From positions 1-58,884 of the forward strand of contig CAYIHX010000022.1 of NCBI GenBank assembly GCA_964363305.1: a stretch of 58,884 nt of DNA. Reading direction: 5' to 3'. This stretch comes from CAYIHX01 sp964363305. GTDB lineage: Bacteria > Bdellovibrionota > UBA1018. Made by a program: the position numbers and the translations under genes. Below the pieces are notes generated by a model. The model was not told the origin of the DNA, did not search any database, and worked only from the letters and a program-made list of their open reading frames with translations. Each line of letters begins with the position of its first letter. Position 1 is the stretch's first letter. This document shows, piece after piece, positions 41,813-49,372 of this stretch.

Positions 41813-42727
41813 TTAAGCGCGCACCGCCCTTGAACCACCATCCATCGCCCGCGCCGCCCACCAGCGCACGGCCGCGATCCAAATGAGATCAGCCACCAGC
41901 AGATGCACAAGCTGCATCGCCACCGGGGCCAGGAGCCAAATGTTCAACAGACCGATCAGGGTCTGTATCCCCAAGAGCGCTACGAACTCATGCCCCGCCC
42001 GCGCCGCCCCGGGATTGCGCGGCTCCAACCTCAGCCACGTGAAGAAGGCGAACACCAGCGTGAGCAACGCCAGCACGGGGTGAATCACCCGGAGTCGCAC
42101 CAGGAAGTGACTGAGCGGATCCGCGTCGGCCGCGAGCCCTGCCGCCAAAGTCCCCGCCGGGAAAAGCGTATCGCCCAGGGCCGTGATGGCGCCGGCTACT
42201 CCGACCACCAACAGCAACGAGAACAAAACCCAAGCGCGAGCACGGTCCTCGCGACGCCAAAGTAGAAAACCGGGCCCGGCGCGCGCAGCAAGAGCCGTCG
42301 CCGTCATGGCCCCGAGCAGGAAAAGCGTATTCACCAGATGCACGCCCAACACGACGGCTCGAAGCGCCGAGCTGTCATCGGCGACGAGACGCAGAAGCAC
42401 TAGACCCGCTCCGACTGCGGCCTCCGTCAACATGAAGAACAACGTGAGCCACGCAAAACGCCGGGCCGGGGCCCCGGGCCTGAAGACCCTGCATGCCGCC
42501 ACCACGACCCCCACCACCAATAGCAAACTCAACCCGCTCGTCATCCGATGCGTGAGCTCGATGACCGTACTCCACGTCGGCGAACGCTGTAGCACCTGTC
42601 CGTTGCAGAGCGGCCAGTGTTCACCGCATCCCGCGCCCGATCCTGAAGCACGGACAAACGCGCCCCATACGATCACCAGCAAAGTGACACCGAGGACGAA
42701 CCCGACGTAGCTTCTAAATTTTTTCAT
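41813..42727 (-). CDS. ctaA: CtaA/COX15-type haem A synthase
   Basis: The 304-residue protein has eight hydrophobic helices. Conserved features are FVRASGSGAGCGEHWPLCNG (loop with paired Cys), IELTHRMTSG and HLVNTLFLLG in the first half, and RVIHPVLALL and QLVHLLVADLIW in the second; these histidines coordinate the hemes. It oxidises haem O to haem A for aa3-type cytochrome oxidase. No cytochrome oxidase genes are present in the window. It lies three bases after the MFS gene. Confidence 0.9.
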   Translation of the reverse strand: MKKFRSYVGFVLGVTLLVIVWGAFVRASGSGAGCGEHWPLCNGQVLQRSPTWSTVIELTHRMTSGLSLLLVVGVVVAACRVFRPGAPARRFAWLTLFFMLTEAAVGAGLVLLRLVADDSSALRAVVLGVHLVNTLFLLGAMTATALAARAGPGFLLWRREDRARAWVLFSLLLVVGVAGAITALGDTLFPAGTLAAGLAADADPLSHFLVRLRVIHPVLALLTLVFAFFTWLRLEPRNPGAARAGHEFVALLGIQTLIGLLNIWLLAPVAMQLVHLLVADLIWIAAVRWWAARAMDGGSRAVRA

Positions 42728-42730
42728 CGA

Positions 42731-43958
42731 CTACCGTACCCGACCCGCTGCCGCCTGCGCCGCCACTAATCGTCGTAGCACCAGCAATGCGACCCCCGTA
42801 AAAGCGACCGCCATATACCCAACCCAATTATAGTGCTGTATGCGCCCATCGGGGCCCTTCATGATCATCCACCCGGCGACAAAGGCCGCCGTGCCTGACG
42901 AAAGTTGCTGGATGGCCTGATTGACGCTCATAAAACTGCCGCGAATCTGCGGCGGAACGGTGCCCGTCACGAGCGCCATCATCGGCACCATTCGGCCAGA
43001 GATCGTGATCATGAACAAAGTGCTGACCACAATCGCCGTCCAGACCGGGACCCTGGGCAAGTGAGTCAGCAACAGCAGAGGGCCGATTGACAACAGCGTC
43101 ATCCGCGCAAACACGGCTGGCTTTCCGATGCGATCAGACCACCGACCGATGAAACGAGAAGTGAAAAACGTGAAGCTTCCCCCCACGAGGTAAACCAGAG
43201 GGAGATGACTCTCAGGAAACCCCACATTCGCGGTCATATAAACGGTGATGTAGGGGATCACCGAAAATTGCCCAAAGATCGTCACCACCGTCAAAGCAAA
43301 CGCCCACCAGTGCGTGGCGTAACCGAACACCTCCGCCGTTTGCTGTACGAACGATCGCCGACGAGCCTGTTCGAGATGCCCGCGCAGGCGAGGTAACGCG
43401 TAAAGAGCAAAACCCCAGACGATCATTCCGAGCACGACCAGTACGAAAAACGGCGTGTGCCAGCTCGACTGATTGGCAAGCCAAAGGCCGATGGGCAGCC
43501 CCAGCACCGAAGCCAGCGAAAACGCCGACATCACGACTCCGGTGGCTTGCCCGCGCCGGTGCTCCGGAAAAACATCGCCAATAAATAATGGAGAAGATCG
43601 TCGAGCCCATCAGCCCGCCGAAAATTCCTGCGATCGCGCGCGCAAGAATGAAAAGGTAATGAGACGGCGCCAGCGCGCAAAGCAACGTCCCCAGGTTAAA
43701 ACCCAAAAACACGGTGAGCAACGCGCGACGCCGATCGAACCGATCCATGAAGGCGGCGCCCAGAAACCCGACCACGGCCCCGGCCCAGGTATAGACCGAA
43801 ACCATCAGTCCGAACTCGCTCGGTCCGATGCCAAAACTCCGCATGAAATGCGGCCCCAGCGGCATCATGATGACGAAATCAAGCACCGTGATGAATTGAA
43901 TGGAGGAGAGCAAGACGAGAATCAATCGCTCGTTCCAGGCGGATGGCGGCCCCCTCAT
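42731..43958 (-). pseudogene. MFS transporter gene with frameshift
   Basis: The N-terminal half (43958 to ~43585) encodes six helices in one frame: FVIMMPLGPHFMRSFGIGP, GFLGAAFMDRFDRRRAL, GGLMGSTIFSII. The C-terminal half (to 42731) continues in another frame, reading ...GDVFPEHRRGQATGVVMSAF and six more helices. The junction lies at ATTATTTATTGG (minus strand, about 43579-43590), and the total length of 1228 bases is one more than a multiple of three, consistent with a single inserted T. The family is AraJ/chloramphenicol-efflux-like MFS. Either a real inactivating mutation or a sequencing error. ATGA overlap with tgt. Confidence 0.78.
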
Positions 43959-45133
43959 GCGTGAACACCAAGAACCGTGTTCGCCTTCCGCTTCGGCGGA
44001 TTCGACGGAAACTCCTCGTCAATCAACGCAAGACGCCCGCGCTCTCGCTCATAAAACGTCAAAAACGTTCCCGCCATGATTGCCGATCGAATTTTTTGCA
44101 TCAAATTAAGGTAAAAATGCAGGTTATGGCGACCGAGCAGCTGCCAGCCCAACACCTCCTTCGCCTTCACCAGATGATGAAGGTAAGCCAGCGAGAACTC
44201 CTTGCAGGTACCGCACTCGCACAACGGATCAAGCGAGCCTTCCACAAAACGGTAAATGCCTCGTCGCAAATCGCGTTTGCCACGAGAGGTGAATACCACC
44301 CCCTGCTGCGCCCAGGCCGTGGGCATCACGCAGTCGAACATGTCGACGCCCCGGTGAACCGCCTCCAGCAAATCGATCGGCGTGCCCACGCCCATCAAAT
44401 AGCGGGGCAACTCCGTCGGCAGCTCGTCCGTCACGAGCGCAGTCATGTCCTCACGCTCGGCTTTCGTCTCCCCTACGGCCAAGCCGCCAATCGCCAACCC
44501 ATCAAACGGCATCTCCCGGAGCACCTGTGCACTCTCGCGCCGCAGCTCGGGATGGCAGGCGCCCTGCACGATTCCGAACATCGCCTGTGGGGAGTCGCCC
44601 CGCGCCTCCAAACTCCGCGCGGCCCACCGATGGGTGAGTTCCATCGCCGCGCGCGATTCGTCCTTTGCTGAGGTCGAGGGGATGCACTGATCGAGCACCA
44701 TCATGATGTCGCTTCCGATGACCTTCTGCATCTCGATGCTTTTTTCGGGAGAGAGGTGGATCGCCTTCCCGTCGATCCAGCTTTTGAAGGAAGCCCCCTC
44801 CTCGGTCATTTTGCGCGCATGCGGGAGCGAGAAGATTTGAAAACCTCCGGAGTCAGTCAAAAACGAGCGCCGCCACCCGGTCAGGCCGTGAATCCCTTTG
44901 AGCTTCTGAAACACCTCGATACCGGGCCGAAGCAGGAGGTGATAGGTATTGGCCAGCAGAATCGGCGGGTTTAGCTCACGAATCGTCTCCCAGGTCTGCG
45001 CCCGGACCGTAGCCTGAGTACCCACCGGCATGAAGATCGGGGTCTCGACCTCATTATGAAGAGTCTTGAAGCGAGCCGCGCGGGCCCGCGAGCCAGCGGC
45101 AGTTGCTTCGATCTGAAAATTTAACCGGGACAT
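43955..45133 (-). CDS. tgt: Queuine tRNA-ribosyltransferase
   Basis: The 392-residue protein has the active-site segment FLTDSGGFQIFSL (catalytic Asp), VQGACHPELR, AIGGLAVGE for substrate binding, the nucleophile Asp in DMFDCVMPT, and zinc ligands CECGTCKEFSLAYLHHL. It exchanges guanine 34 for preQ1 or queuine in tRNAs with GUN anticodons. After DCVMPT it reads AWAQQGVVFTSRG where the classic enzymes have RNARNG. It heads the tgt-MFS-ctaA-PIN run; no other queuosine genes are present. Confidence 0.93.
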   Translation of the reverse strand: MSRLNFQIEATAAGSRARAARFKTLHNEVETPIFMPVGTQATVRAQTWETIRELNPPILLANTYHLLLRPGIEVFQKLKGIHGLTGWRRSFLTDSGGFQIFSLPHARKMTEEGASFKSWIDGKAIHLSPEKSIEMQKVIGSDIMMVLDQCIPSTSAKDESRAAMELTHRWAARSLEARGDSPQAMFGIVQGACHPELRRESAQVLREMPFDGLAIGGLAVGETKAEREDMTALVTDELPTELPRYLMGVGTPIDLLEAVHRGVDMFDCVMPTAWAQQGVVFTSRGKRDLRRGIYRFVEGSLDPLCECGTCKEFSLAYLHHLVKAKEVLGWQLLGRHNLHFYLNLMQKIRSAIMAGTFLTFYERERGRLALIDEEFPSNPPKRKANTVLGVHA

Positions 45134-45268
45134 CGTTCCACACTCCTACCCTAGACACGGACGAAGGTCTTCGAAGGATTTGAGATCTCGTCCCGTCCCT
45201 CTTTAGAATTCTTTACCGATTCATTCTGGTACTTTGTGAGATGGAGACCTTCTGAGGTGCAGCGTAGG

Positions 45269-45634
45269 ATGGTCACAGACCCACCCCCCATTGAAGATTA
45301 TCCCACCATCCTCCTGCTCGAAGACGATCAGGATCAGGGCGAGCTCTTTTGCGAAATCGCGCTCCACAACGGCTACGTGGTCTTCGTCGCGACGACCCTC
45401 GAGCAGGCTCTCAGCATCCTTGAAATGCACCATACGGTGATCGACTACGTGCTCTCTGACAACCGCGTGGGCTTTATTGAAGCTGGCAAAAAAATCAAGG
45501 AAGCCTGCACCCTGAAAAACAAACCCTGCCTGATCTACAGCGGCCTCAAGACCCCCGATGTCGATCTCGAAAAGCCGCTCGATTGGACGCTGCTGTGGAA
45601 CCAACTGAAAACCGGATTGGTTCACGGTACCTAA
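45269..45634 (+). CDS. Stand-alone receiver-domain protein
   Basis: I place the start at ATG 45269 (GAGGTG upstream), giving 121 residues. The receiver fold is visible: TILLLEDDQDQGELFCEIAL (acidic pocket), a phospho-acceptor Asp in DYVLSDNRVGFI, and PCLIYSGLKTP as the following strand. The usual conserved Lys is replaced or shifted (SGLKTP). No output domain follows. It may be a single-domain response regulator for one of the cell's kinases. It is divergent from tgt. Confidence 0.75.
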   Translation: MVTDPPPIEDYPTILLLEDDQDQGELFCEIALHNGYVVFVATTLEQALSILEMHHTVIDYVLSDNRVGFIEAGKKIKEACTLKNKPCLIYSGLKTPDVDLEKPLDWTLLWNQLKTGLVHGT

Positions 45635-45635
45635 G

Positions 45636-46232
45636 TTAATAAATTCCGTTTAAAAACAAAACTCGCTCGTCGCTTGAATTCAACTCGAGAAACGTCTGCC
45701 GGATATCGGCGTCGCGAATCAAACTCATCGCGAAACACTCCAGCAAGGCCTGCGTCGACCGCAAGTTTCCCACGATAACTGACCGCTGTTTTTCATCCTG
45801 AATATTGCTTTCCAGCCATTTGAAAACCATCCCCTTGTACCGATTCAAGGCGAAGCGGTTGGAAGGCGTAACATCGGCCACCTCTTCGACTACGTCCGCC
45901 AGACAAATAAGATAAGGCTCCTTCTGAAGCACTCGACGCAACCGTGCCTTGCCCCTGCCCTGCAACAAGATGACCCGGCTTCCATCTTCCCGTCGCACGG
46001 CGACATTTGGCTCGCCATAACCCACAACCAGATTGAGGTCCTCGAGATTGAATTCATCCAAAGGATCCGTGAACGCGACGGCAATCTGGTTTTTCGTCCG
46101 CTCACTATCTTCAACCATCTGAAGATATCGAGGCTCGAAAATATTCAACGGGAGCGAAGAGGTCGGAAAAAAAACCACCTCCGGCAGGGGAAAAACATAA
46201 AGGGTGATTTCTTCTTTTGAGCTAGCCGACAT
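45636..46232 (-). CDS. LON-substrate-binding-domain protein
   Basis: The 198-residue product matches the N-terminal domain of Lon protease without ATPase or peptidase: YVFPLPEVVFFPTSSLPLNI, FEPRYLQMVED, VVGYGEPNVAVRREDGSR, LLQGRGKARL. Stand-alone LON-domain proteins are common and their role is mostly unknown. A full lon gene is 5 kb away. Divergent from the gene at 46363 with a 130-bp gap that should hold both promoters. Confidence 0.88.
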   Translation of the reverse strand: MSASSKEEITLYVFPLPEVVFFPTSSLPLNIFEPRYLQMVEDSERTKNQIAVAFTDPLDEFNLEDLNLVVGYGEPNVAVRREDGSRVILLQGRGKARLRRVLQKEPYLICLADVVEEVADVTPSNRFALNRYKGMVFKWLESNIQDEKQRSVIVGNLRSTQALLECFAMSLIRDADIRQTFLELNSSDERVLFLNGIY

Positions 46233-46362
46233 GCAAGGTGTTTTGAAACATCTCCTCTAACTTCCTGCAAAATGAAGACGGTGGCTAGCGAAGAGTGGCC
46301 CATGAGCTCGCTATGTTGAATATAACGCTCAAGTATTAAGTCATTCCTTCCGATAGGCCTTC

Positions 46363-46710
46363 ATGAGCAAGAAAATTTCAGTTCGTAGGAAGGCATCGAA
46401 AGCACCCAAAACAACGAAACGCGCACCGGCGCGAAAAAAGGGACGCGACTGGGCCTCGGCCACCGGCACTCCCTTGCTCGACCATATTGAATTTAACTTC
46501 GTCCCTTACTTTGTCGCCCTAACAGTCGTCCTACTGGGCCTCCAGCTCATCGTTCGGCGAGACGGGGTCCGCGATGACCGCGGTCCTGCATCGATGATGA
46601 GCCGACCCGGCGCAGTCCAACTTCGCGACGCCCCTGAAGGTCTGGATAGCTCCCCCCAACCTGCGCGAGAGCAGCTCATGCAGGAAGCACGCGGCTTTTG
46701 GAGTAAATAA
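46363..46710 (+). CDS. Small single-span membrane protein with basic N-terminus
   Basis: The 115-residue product has a Lys/Arg-rich first 30 residues (MSKKISVRRKASKAPKTTKR), one hydrophobic helix (FVPYFVALTVVLLGLQLIV) and a polar tail. The basic segment would stay in the cytoplasm and could touch nucleic acid or lipids. No family recognised. The stop is followed by a repeat element four bases later. Confidence 0.65.
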   Translation: MSKKISVRRKASKAPKTTKRAPARKKGRDWASATGTPLLDHIEFNFVPYFVALTVVLLGLQLIVRRDGVRDDRGPASMMSRPGAVQLRDAPEGLDSSPQPAREQLMQEARGFWSK

Positions 46711-46712
46711 CG

Positions 46713-46920
46713 AGGGATCCGAGCACCTTTTGATGCTTGGTGCGTCAATTTGGTCAGAATCTCAGAGCCAAGTCTGAGTCTCGATCGTTCCCACGCTCAT
46801 CCTCAAACTCACCGTTCGTTCCTGGGTAAAAAAACAGAGCCAGTGCGATGCAAGTCGCCTGGCTCTGACTGTTTTCCGAGCTTCATAACGCACTAAGCAT
46901 CAAAAGGTGCTCGGATCCCT
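46713..46920. mobile_element. MITE-like element with 32-bp terminal inverted repeats
   Basis: Arms 46714-46745 and 46888-46919 are inverted repeats: the first 25 bases are identical complements (starting GGGATCCGAGCACCTTTTGA) and the pairing continues through TGCGT with one mismatch. The 142-base interior holds no gene but contains a terminator hairpin (46836-46868). Solo ends of the same family are at 15720-15752 and 17246-17278. It fills the gap between two convergent genes, touching the stop codon of TIGR03545. Transposition is inferred from the inverted ends and dispersion; no target-site duplication is evident. Confidence 0.6.
46829..46868 (-). terminator. Minus-strand factor-independent terminator
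   Basis: CAGAGCCAG (46836-46844) pairs with CTGGCTCTG (46860-46868). Read on the minus strand the stem is followed by a run of seven T (complement of 46829-46835). It would end the lon-TIGR03546-TIGR03545 transcript and lies inside the repeat element. Confidence 0.7.
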
Positions 46921-48809
46921 TAAAAGGGCCGCTTGATCTTCTTCAGCCGACTCTCTTGCTCCCGTCGGATCTGCTGTACCCGCTGCTCAACCGCCGCGAT
47001 CTTGTCATGCGCCTGCTTTTCGACAGCTTCGACTTGAGCACGGCGCTCGCCGAGTTGGCCGAGTATCTTGCCCTTCGCCGCGTCGTAACGCTTGGTCAGC
47101 ATCGCGCGCTTCTCGCCAATCTGCTTCTGAATGATCTCGTCGATCTTCTTACGGGCCTCGGTCAGCTTCGCGTCGAGCTGGCGCTTGAAACCCCGCTCAA
47201 GCTCGGTTGCTAGATTCGAACGCAGGTCGAGATCGTACTTCCCGTTCTCAATCATCAGTTGCGCCTCCGCCGTGACCGTCTGAATTCCAGCAACGACCCC
47301 GCGAAGGGTCTCCTCAAAGGGGCGCGACGAAGCCCGCACTAAATACTCCAACTCCCGAAAAGTACTCTCCGCCTTCAGAACCAGCCGGTCGCCTTCCATC
47401 ACCGCGCTCATCACGGCTCGCCCGGTCGCCTGGGCGAAGCCAAAATCAACCGCCTCGGATTTTGTCAGCATCTTGGCCGCGATCGGAAACGACGCCACCG
47501 AAGCCCGCACTTCATCGCGAGCCACATCGCCCGCATGATCAAACGTCCCCAGTAGCTCGATCCCCAGAATCTTCCGCTGCGTGAACTCACCCTTCACCCG
47601 CGCCACGGCAGGACGATTCAAGAGCTTAGGCTCGGAAGTGAAGTCCACCAAAGTTCCCTCAAAATTTCCCGCGTATTCGCTATCGCTGATCTTGGAGCTC
47701 ACGACGGCTTTTTGCAGCCAAAACATCGGATAAGATCGAGGCGTCCCGAATCGGTAATTCCGACCCTGGCCACGCGGCGGCGGCGCCTGAACCTCATCCT
47801 TCTTGCCCTTCGCCGGCATATACTCGCGCGCCATCGCGACGTAGGTTTCCGCCTGCTTGGCCTGCGCGAGCACATCCTGCCCGAACAGCTCTTTCGCAAG
47901 ATCTTTCGCATCGAGCTTCGGCAACTGCAGCTGGGCCTCCAGCATCTTGCGATCTTCCTTCAGCGACGCTTCGACTACCCCAGCAGCGCCCCCAAATTGA
48001 GTCACGCCCGAAGTCAGCGCATCGCCCTGCCCCTTGACTGAACTCACCAATCCTTGCGACTCCTGCAACAACCCGGTGAGCTGGGCAATCTTCCCCGGAG
48101 CTTCGGCCGGGTTCGAGATGTTCACATCGATGGCATTCACCCGACCTTTAAGGTTATCGATCTGAGCGGCGCCCGGCACGGCACTCAACGCCTGCGACCA
48201 AGCCTTCTCCTGCTCCGCCAGCTCACGAAGCAGCTGGTCAATCTTCTCGGCGGTCTTCAGAGTTTTCAACTGCCCAATCGCTTTCGCGGGGTTAAACCCC
48301 TCGAGCATCTTGGCCGCCCGACCGAGCGAAGAGCCCCCGATCTCTTCCTTCAACTGCGCGATGACTCTCTGCTTCGCCGACTGCATCCAGGACGGACCCT
48401 CGGTCGGTGGCTCGGGAGGGAGGACTCGTCCCGGCTTTTTTCGCGGTCGATCGGTCTCAATCAATAGCACCGAGGCGTCGTTCACGACGAACTTGGCGCG
48501 CAGGAGCGCATCCCAAAGAAATTTGAAATGGATCTCGCCGAGCTGCACTCGGTTATGCGTCGGTTTATCGGGGTGGGTGACCTCGATCCCTTGAATCCGC
48601 AATGAACCTTTGAGGAAGCTCGTGCGAAAAGTCGCCACGTCGACCTGCGCGCCGTTAGCCAAGGTGCCCACGTACTCGAGACCTCGCCGCAGATGCCCGT
48701 CGAAGAAAAAAGTGAAGTAGGCCCAAATGCCCACGCAGGCCAAGGCAAAAGGAACGATCGCCTCGACGCGAATGGGCCCTTTTTTTCGCTTATCCGAAGA
48801 GTTGGTCAT
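46920..48809 (-). CDS. TIGR03545 family protein
   Basis: The 629-residue product has one N-terminal membrane helix (AIVPFALACVGIWAYFTFFF), then a segment resembling AsmA-type proteins (FRTSFLKGSLRIQGIEVTHP), a long helical middle, and a C-terminal coiled coil (EAVEKQAHDKIAAVEQRVQQ). TIGR03545 genes are usually paired with TIGR03546, as here: the two overlap by 20 bases. The AsmA-like start suggests a periplasmic or envelope role such as lipid transport, but this is inference. Downstream is a terminator within the repeat element. Confidence 0.82.
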   Translation of the reverse strand: MTNSSDKRKKGPIRVEAIVPFALACVGIWAYFTFFFDGHLRRGLEYVGTLANGAQVDVATFRTSFLKGSLRIQGIEVTHPDKPTHNRVQLGEIHFKFLWDALLRAKFVVNDASVLLIETDRPRKKPGRVLPPEPPTEGPSWMQSAKQRVIAQLKEEIGGSSLGRAAKMLEGFNPAKAIGQLKTLKTAEKIDQLLRELAEQEKAWSQALSAVPGAAQIDNLKGRVNAIDVNISNPAEAPGKIAQLTGLLQESQGLVSSVKGQGDALTSGVTQFGGAAGVVEASLKEDRKMLEAQLQLPKLDAKDLAKELFGQDVLAQAKQAETYVAMAREYMPAKGKKDEVQAPPPRGQGRNYRFGTPRSYPMFWLQKAVVSSKISDSEYAGNFEGTLVDFTSEPKLLNRPAVARVKGEFTQRKILGIELLGTFDHAGDVARDEVRASVASFPIAAKMLTKSEAVDFGFAQATGRAVMSAVMEGDRLVLKAESTFRELEYLVRASSRPFEETLRGVVAGIQTVTAEAQLMIENGKYDLDLRSNLATELERGFKRQLDAKLTEARKKIDEIIQKQIGEKRAMLTKRYDAAKGKILGQLGERRAQVEAVEKQAHDKIAAVEQRVQQIRREQESRLKKIKRPF

Positions 48810-49314
48810 ATTTCACGTACCACTGGTAAAGGGTTGTGCCTTTGAAGGCATGCCAAAGCTTCGTCTTCTCGAATCGAGCCACAAAATTTTCGCGGTACTT
48901 CTGAATCAGAAACCGGGCCCCCAAAAACACCACCGGCGCCAGCGCGAGCGCGACCAACCCTGAGCCCATGACAATCGTGTTATTGAACCGCGTGAACGGC
49001 ACGATAGGCAGATTATAGAGCTGGGTGAAAAGGGGACGGAATTCCGGCCGCTCGAGAACCCAGGTTCCGACTCGGTGAAAGACCGGATCGAACAGGTAGG
49101 CTGGGATCGCGAAAAAAACCGCCGAGGCGAACGCTGCTCCCATCTGGATACGAAAGAAAAAGAGCGCGATAAAAACAAGCAAGCTCTGCAGCGACAGGGA
49201 AGGCGTGAGCCCAAGAATCAAGCCGCAAACCACCCCCGCCGCGAGCTGATTCGTCCCCTTGTCCGAGTTGAGCAGCTTAATCAGTCCGAACAGCTGTTTC
49301 AGTAGAAGCGTCAT
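48790..49314 (-). CDS. TIGR03546/DUF2062 family membrane protein
   Basis: The 174-residue protein has three or four hydrophobic segments and the DUF2062 pattern GVVCGLILGLTPSLSLQSLL with a later PVFHRVGTWVL and FNNTIVMGSGLVALAL. It overlaps TIGR03545 and follows lon by 58 bases. The pair is conserved in gamma- and some delta-type proteobacteria, with no assigned function. Confidence 0.85.
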   Translation of the reverse strand: MTLLLKQLFGLIKLLNSDKGTNQLAAGVVCGLILGLTPSLSLQSLLVFIALFFFRIQMGAAFASAVFFAIPAYLFDPVFHRVGTWVLERPEFRPLFTQLYNLPIVPFTRFNNTIVMGSGLVALALAPVVFLGARFLIQKYRENFVARFEKTKLWHAFKGTTLYQWYVKYDQLFG

Positions 49315-49372
49315 GGTCGCCCATTAAAGACGAGTCCTCCTCGTCTGACAAGCGCGCAATTTCGCTGAAGCG

